In this document: positions 61,719 through 64,000 of the stretch, piece after piece
Numbering within the stretch: position 1 is the stretch's first letter
How the letters are laid out: every line of letters begins with the position of its first letter
Assembly: GCA_035541895.1 (NCBI GenBank)
Contig: DATKMK010000129.1
Coordinates: 1 to 64,000, forward strand
DNA: 64,000 bases
Source: DATKMK01 sp035541895
Lineage (GTDB): Bacteria > Desulfobacterota > Binatia > HRBIN30 > JACQVA1
Reading direction: 5' to 3'
Translations under genes and position numbers: made by a program
The notes under the pieces: model-generated
The model's database searches: none
The model's input: the letters and a program-made list of their open reading frames with translations, nothing else
Told to the model about the DNA's origin: nothing

Positions 61719-62395
61719 CCGCACCCGGCACGTCCCTTCCCGCCTTGACCGACGCGCAGATCGAGCGCTACAGCCGGCAAATCATCTTGCCCGAGATCGG
61801 CGCGACCAAGCAGCAACACCTGCTCGCATCCTCGGTCGCCGTCGCGGGGACCTCCGGCGTCGCGACGATGGCGGTCCGCTACTTGATGGCGGCCGGCATC
61901 GGCGGCATCGCTTTCACCGACTTCACGCCCGCGCTGCAAACAATCGCGGCCACCGGCCCTGACCTACGCTGCGCAGACATGGCCACCGAGGACACTCTGG
62001 ATCGCTTTGCGGCGCTGATCATATGTGACGCGCCGCCAGCAACGCGCATCCCAATCAGTCGCGCAGCGATCATCCACCACAAACCCGTCGTGGTGGGCCA
62101 TGTACGCGGCTACCACGGAATCGTCGCAACGCTCTCGGCTCACGCACCCGCGTTCCCGTGCGCCGAGTGTCTTCAGCGCACGTTCGAATCGGGAACAAGC
62201 GCCGACGATGTCTTGACGCCGGTGACCGGCGCGGTCATCGGTGCTCTTGTGGCGGCCGAAACGGTGAAGATCGTACTGGGGATCGGATCGTCGCCGTCAC
62301 CGCAGTTCTACGTGTACAACGCGGCGACCGGCCGCGTCGACGCGCGTCCGGTCATCAAGGACACCGCCTGCCCGGTTTGCGCTCCGACGCATTGA
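61715..62395 (+). CDS. Degenerate ThiF/MoeB-like protein with intact N-terminal Arg segment
   Basis: 226 residues. The N-terminus ERYSRQIILPEIGATKQQHL is the MoeB segment that supplies an Arg to the partner subunit's ATP site. The following nucleotide motif is altered (VAVAGTSGVATMAV in place of GxGGLG). The D-x-RSNLNRQ stretch is missing and VIDATDN is replaced by IICDAPPA. It keeps the zinc cysteines in CAEC and CPVC. So it cannot bind ATP by itself. It overlaps the NIL gene by four bases. It probably pairs with the first ThiF-like protein to form one working E1. Confidence 0.9.
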   Translation: MTAPGTSLPALTDAQIERYSRQIILPEIGATKQQHLLASSVAVAGTSGVATMAVRYLMAAGIGGIAFTDFTPALQTIAATGPDLRCADMATEDTLDRFAALIICDAPPATRIPISRAAIIHHKPVVVGHVRGYHGIVATLSAHAPAFPCAECLQRTFESGTSADDVLTPVTGAVIGALVAAETVKIVLGIGSSPSPQFYVYNAATGRVDARPVIKDTACPVCAPTH

Positions 62396-62489
62396 CGAAG
62401 CACCCTACTTGCGAACCAGCGCCGAACGCGCCACAAGAGACGGCGCCGCGTCAAAGGCGGACAGCCAGTCGTCAGGAGGAATCGCACCC

Positions 62490-63743
62490 ATGCCAGATCT
62501 CGTTCCGGTCCACGGCGGACTTGCCGCGCCGGTCTCCCGCACCGTCCCACTTTCCCGTCGCCGACAGTTCCTCGTCGAAGCCGCAGCGCTTCCGCGCATC
62601 GAAATGAGTCGTGCCGATCTGTCGACGGTCTATCGCATCGCCGACGGCACGCTCTCGCCGCTGACCGGTCCGATGGACGAAGACACGTGGCACTACGTGC
62701 TCGATCACGACGCGCTGGACTTCGGCTTTCGACGCTACGCCTGGACGGCGCCGATTTCCTTCCCGGTGACCGACGACGAGGGGCACAAATTGCGGGTCGG
62801 CCACGCCGCCGCGTTGGTACACAACAACGACATCATCGCGATTTTGCGCGTCTCCAGTCTGTTCGACTGGGACAAGCCGAAGCACGTCGAGAAATTCTAC
62901 GGCACTTCGCGCGCCGATCATCCGGGCGGCCACATGGTATTCGACGATCCACGCACCAAACTGGTCGGCGGTGATCTGTGGGCGTTGCCGCAACCCGTCG
63001 ATCCCGAATATGGCGAGTTCGTGCTGTCGCCCCGCCAAGTCCGCACCCTCATCGCCGAGCGCCAGTGGGAACGCGCGCTGGCCTTTCAAACCCGCAACCC
63101 GTTGCATCGCGCGCACGAATACGCGCTGGTCGCCGGCGTCGAGCGGCTCACCCGCGAGGGCTACTTCGCGGGCGTCGTGCTCAATCCCTTAATCGGCGAG
63201 TTGAAGGGCGACGACGTTCCCGCGCGGGTCCGGATGCGCTGCTATCGCGTGTTGCACGAGCGTCATCTGCTCGGCGACGGCGACAAGGACGCGGCGCTGT
63301 GGCGACGCTGTGGGTACGATCTGACCGAAGTGTTCGAACTCGTCGGCCTCGACATCAAGATGCTGTACGGCGGACCGAAGGAAGCGATCATGCACGCGAT
63401 CTACCGGCAGAACCTCGGGTTCACCGACATCGTGATCGGGCGCAAGCACGCCGACGCCCCGTTTGACGACGGCAAACCGATTTGGGGCGACTTCGACGCG
63501 CAGGAGATCTTCAACCATCTCCGCGGCGACCTGCGTCTGCGTCCGTGCAATATCGGCTTCGCCGCCTACTTCGAGAGCGTCGGTCGCGTGGCTTTGATGG
63601 ACGAACATCCCGACGAAAGGCCGGTGACGATCTCAGGGTCGAAAATTCGCGAACTTCTCGGCACGGGCGAGCATCCCGATGCCCGCATCTTGCGGCCTGA
63701 GATCGCCGACGTGCTCATCGAGCACTATCGCGAGAAGAAATAG
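62490..63743 (+). CDS. sat: ATP sulfurylase (sulfate adenylyltransferase)
   Basis: Makes APS from sulfate and ATP, the entry step of sulfate assimilation. It has 417 residues, the homo-oligomeric Sat type. The PUA-like N-terminal domain (about 1-165) is followed by the catalytic domain with FQTRNPLHRAHEYAL. A second motif reads VIGRKHADAPFDDGKPIWGDFDAQEIF, where many Sats have GRDHAG. FAAYFESVGRVALMDEH and SGSKIRELLG follow. The ATG at 62490 has an AGGAGG site. No APS kinase or reductase domain is fused. It closes the riboswitch operon. Confidence 0.95.
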   Translation: MPDLVPVHGGLAAPVSRTVPLSRRRQFLVEAAALPRIEMSRADLSTVYRIADGTLSPLTGPMDEDTWHYVLDHDALDFGFRRYAWTAPISFPVTDDEGHKLRVGHAAALVHNNDIIAILRVSSLFDWDKPKHVEKFYGTSRADHPGGHMVFDDPRTKLVGGDLWALPQPVDPEYGEFVLSPRQVRTLIAERQWERALAFQTRNPLHRAHEYALVAGVERLTREGYFAGVVLNPLIGELKGDDVPARVRMRCYRVLHERHLLGDGDKDAALWRRCGYDLTEVFELVGLDIKMLYGGPKEAIMHAIYRQNLGFTDIVIGRKHADAPFDDGKPIWGDFDAQEIFNHLRGDLRLRPCNIGFAAYFESVGRVALMDEHPDERPVTISGSKIRELLGTGEHPDARILRPEIADVLIEHYREKK

Positions 63744-63758
63744 TGGAGCGAGTCGCCG

Positions 63759-64000
63759 TCACGCGACGGCGAGATCGAGACTGAAGCCGAACACCTCGGT
63801 CAGCATCAGATACAGGAAAATCGCGGCGCTGACAAAGGTGGCCAGCCCCGCGATCGCCGCTCCGGAGAGAAGCAAGAGCGCGAGTACGCTCCCCAGCAGC
63901 GACGCGGGCGCAGCCAAGCCGGGCAGCGCAATGATCGGGCCCCAAAACCGCACCAACCGGCTGGCATCGACCACCCAGCCGCGCACCGCATCGAAGGTCA
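63759..64000 (-). CDS. C-terminal part of an unknown membrane protein (runs off the right edge)
   Basis: About 80 codons open to the right edge, ending at a TGA at 63759. The visible part has two hydrophobic helices (FWGPIIALPGLAAPASLLGSVLALLLL and a second ending FLYLMLTEVF), followed by a short tail. No family can be named from this fragment. It is convergent with the ATP sulfurylase gene. Confidence 0.5.
   Translation of the reverse strand, partial: TFDAVRGWVVDASRLVRFWGPIIALPGLAAPASLLGSVLALLLLSGAAIAGLATFVSAAIFLYLMLTEVFGFSLDLAVA

Noticed and set aside
1..64000. CRISPR arrays, rRNA genes, prophage or intact transposase genes
   Set aside because: None seen: no regular direct-repeat series, no rRNA-like blocks and no integrase or transposase motifs on either strand.

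Overview
The window is a high-GC chromosomal segment from a Gram-negative (diderm) bacterium: it carries bamD, an outer-membrane porin, several predicted lipoproteins and an FtsH of the usual bacterial type. The mix of an MSMEG_2256-type F420-dependent oxidoreductase, a secreted protein with Pro/Thr linker and C-x-DxDC-type cysteine-rich repeats, a class II molybdopterin oxidoreductase and many GST/SDR genes is what I would expect from an uncultivated deltaproteobacterial-like lineage such as Binatota (Candidatus Binatia). That assignment is an inference from gene style, not a measurement.

Layout. 1-3.5 kb (minus): a urea uptake operon (porin, urtA, urtB; urtB runs off the left edge) with a candidate sigma-54 promoter. 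3.6-8.4 kb (minus): de novo purine genes purS-purQ-purL-purF. 8.4-21.6 kb (minus): a long housekeeping run: tilS, ftsH, cdaA, ybbR, glmM, pdxJ, nnr, rpsO, pnp, an M16 peptidase and dut. 21.6-26.1 kb: a secreted unknown, an FNR/ferredoxin pair, a cysteine-rich secreted protein and a compact three-gene unit of unknown function. 26.4-30.4 kb (plus): a histidine kinase/NtrC-type regulator pair and an LLM-class oxidoreductase. 30.5-35.4 kb (plus): beta and alpha subunits of a class II-like molybdopterin oxidoreductase with a radical SAM gene abutting. 35.5-40.5 kb: a hybrid sensor kinase, an L,D-transpeptidase-like protein and a large lipoprotein with a caspase/CHAT-like core. 40.4-53.3 kb: P-type ATPase, GSTs, an SDR, a membrane protein with AraC regulator, a flavin-binding protein, a MOSC protein and small secreted proteins. 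53.4 kb: one tRNA with a CAU anticodon and a good promoter. 53.5-56.5 kb (minus): a glycosyltransferase-sulfotransferase fusion plus a PIG-L-type deacetylase. 56.8 kb: bamD.

The most interesting part is 57.8-63.7 kb (plus). A sigma-70-like promoter, a clear SAM-I (S-box) riboswitch and an intrinsic terminator precede a seven-gene operon: ThiF/MoeB-like E1, threonine-synthase homolog, ThiS/CysO-type sulfur carrier ending in GG, CysM-like cysteine synthase, NIL-domain protein, a second ThiF-like protein and ATP sulfurylase. This looks like a protein-thiocarboxylate route to cysteine and/or homocysteine under SAM control. The two ThiF-like proteins are complementary: the first has the ATP-binding core but lacks the N-terminal arginine-finger segment, and the second keeps that segment but has lost the ATP-binding core. 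This suggests a heterodimeric E1. A threonine synthase repressed by SAM makes little sense for threonine supply, so a homocysteine-forming activity from O-phosphohomoserine is worth testing.

No CRISPR array, intact insertion sequence, prophage or rRNA operon is visible. Start sites were chosen mainly from Shine-Dalgarno position and stop/start overlaps, and several differ from the longest open frame.
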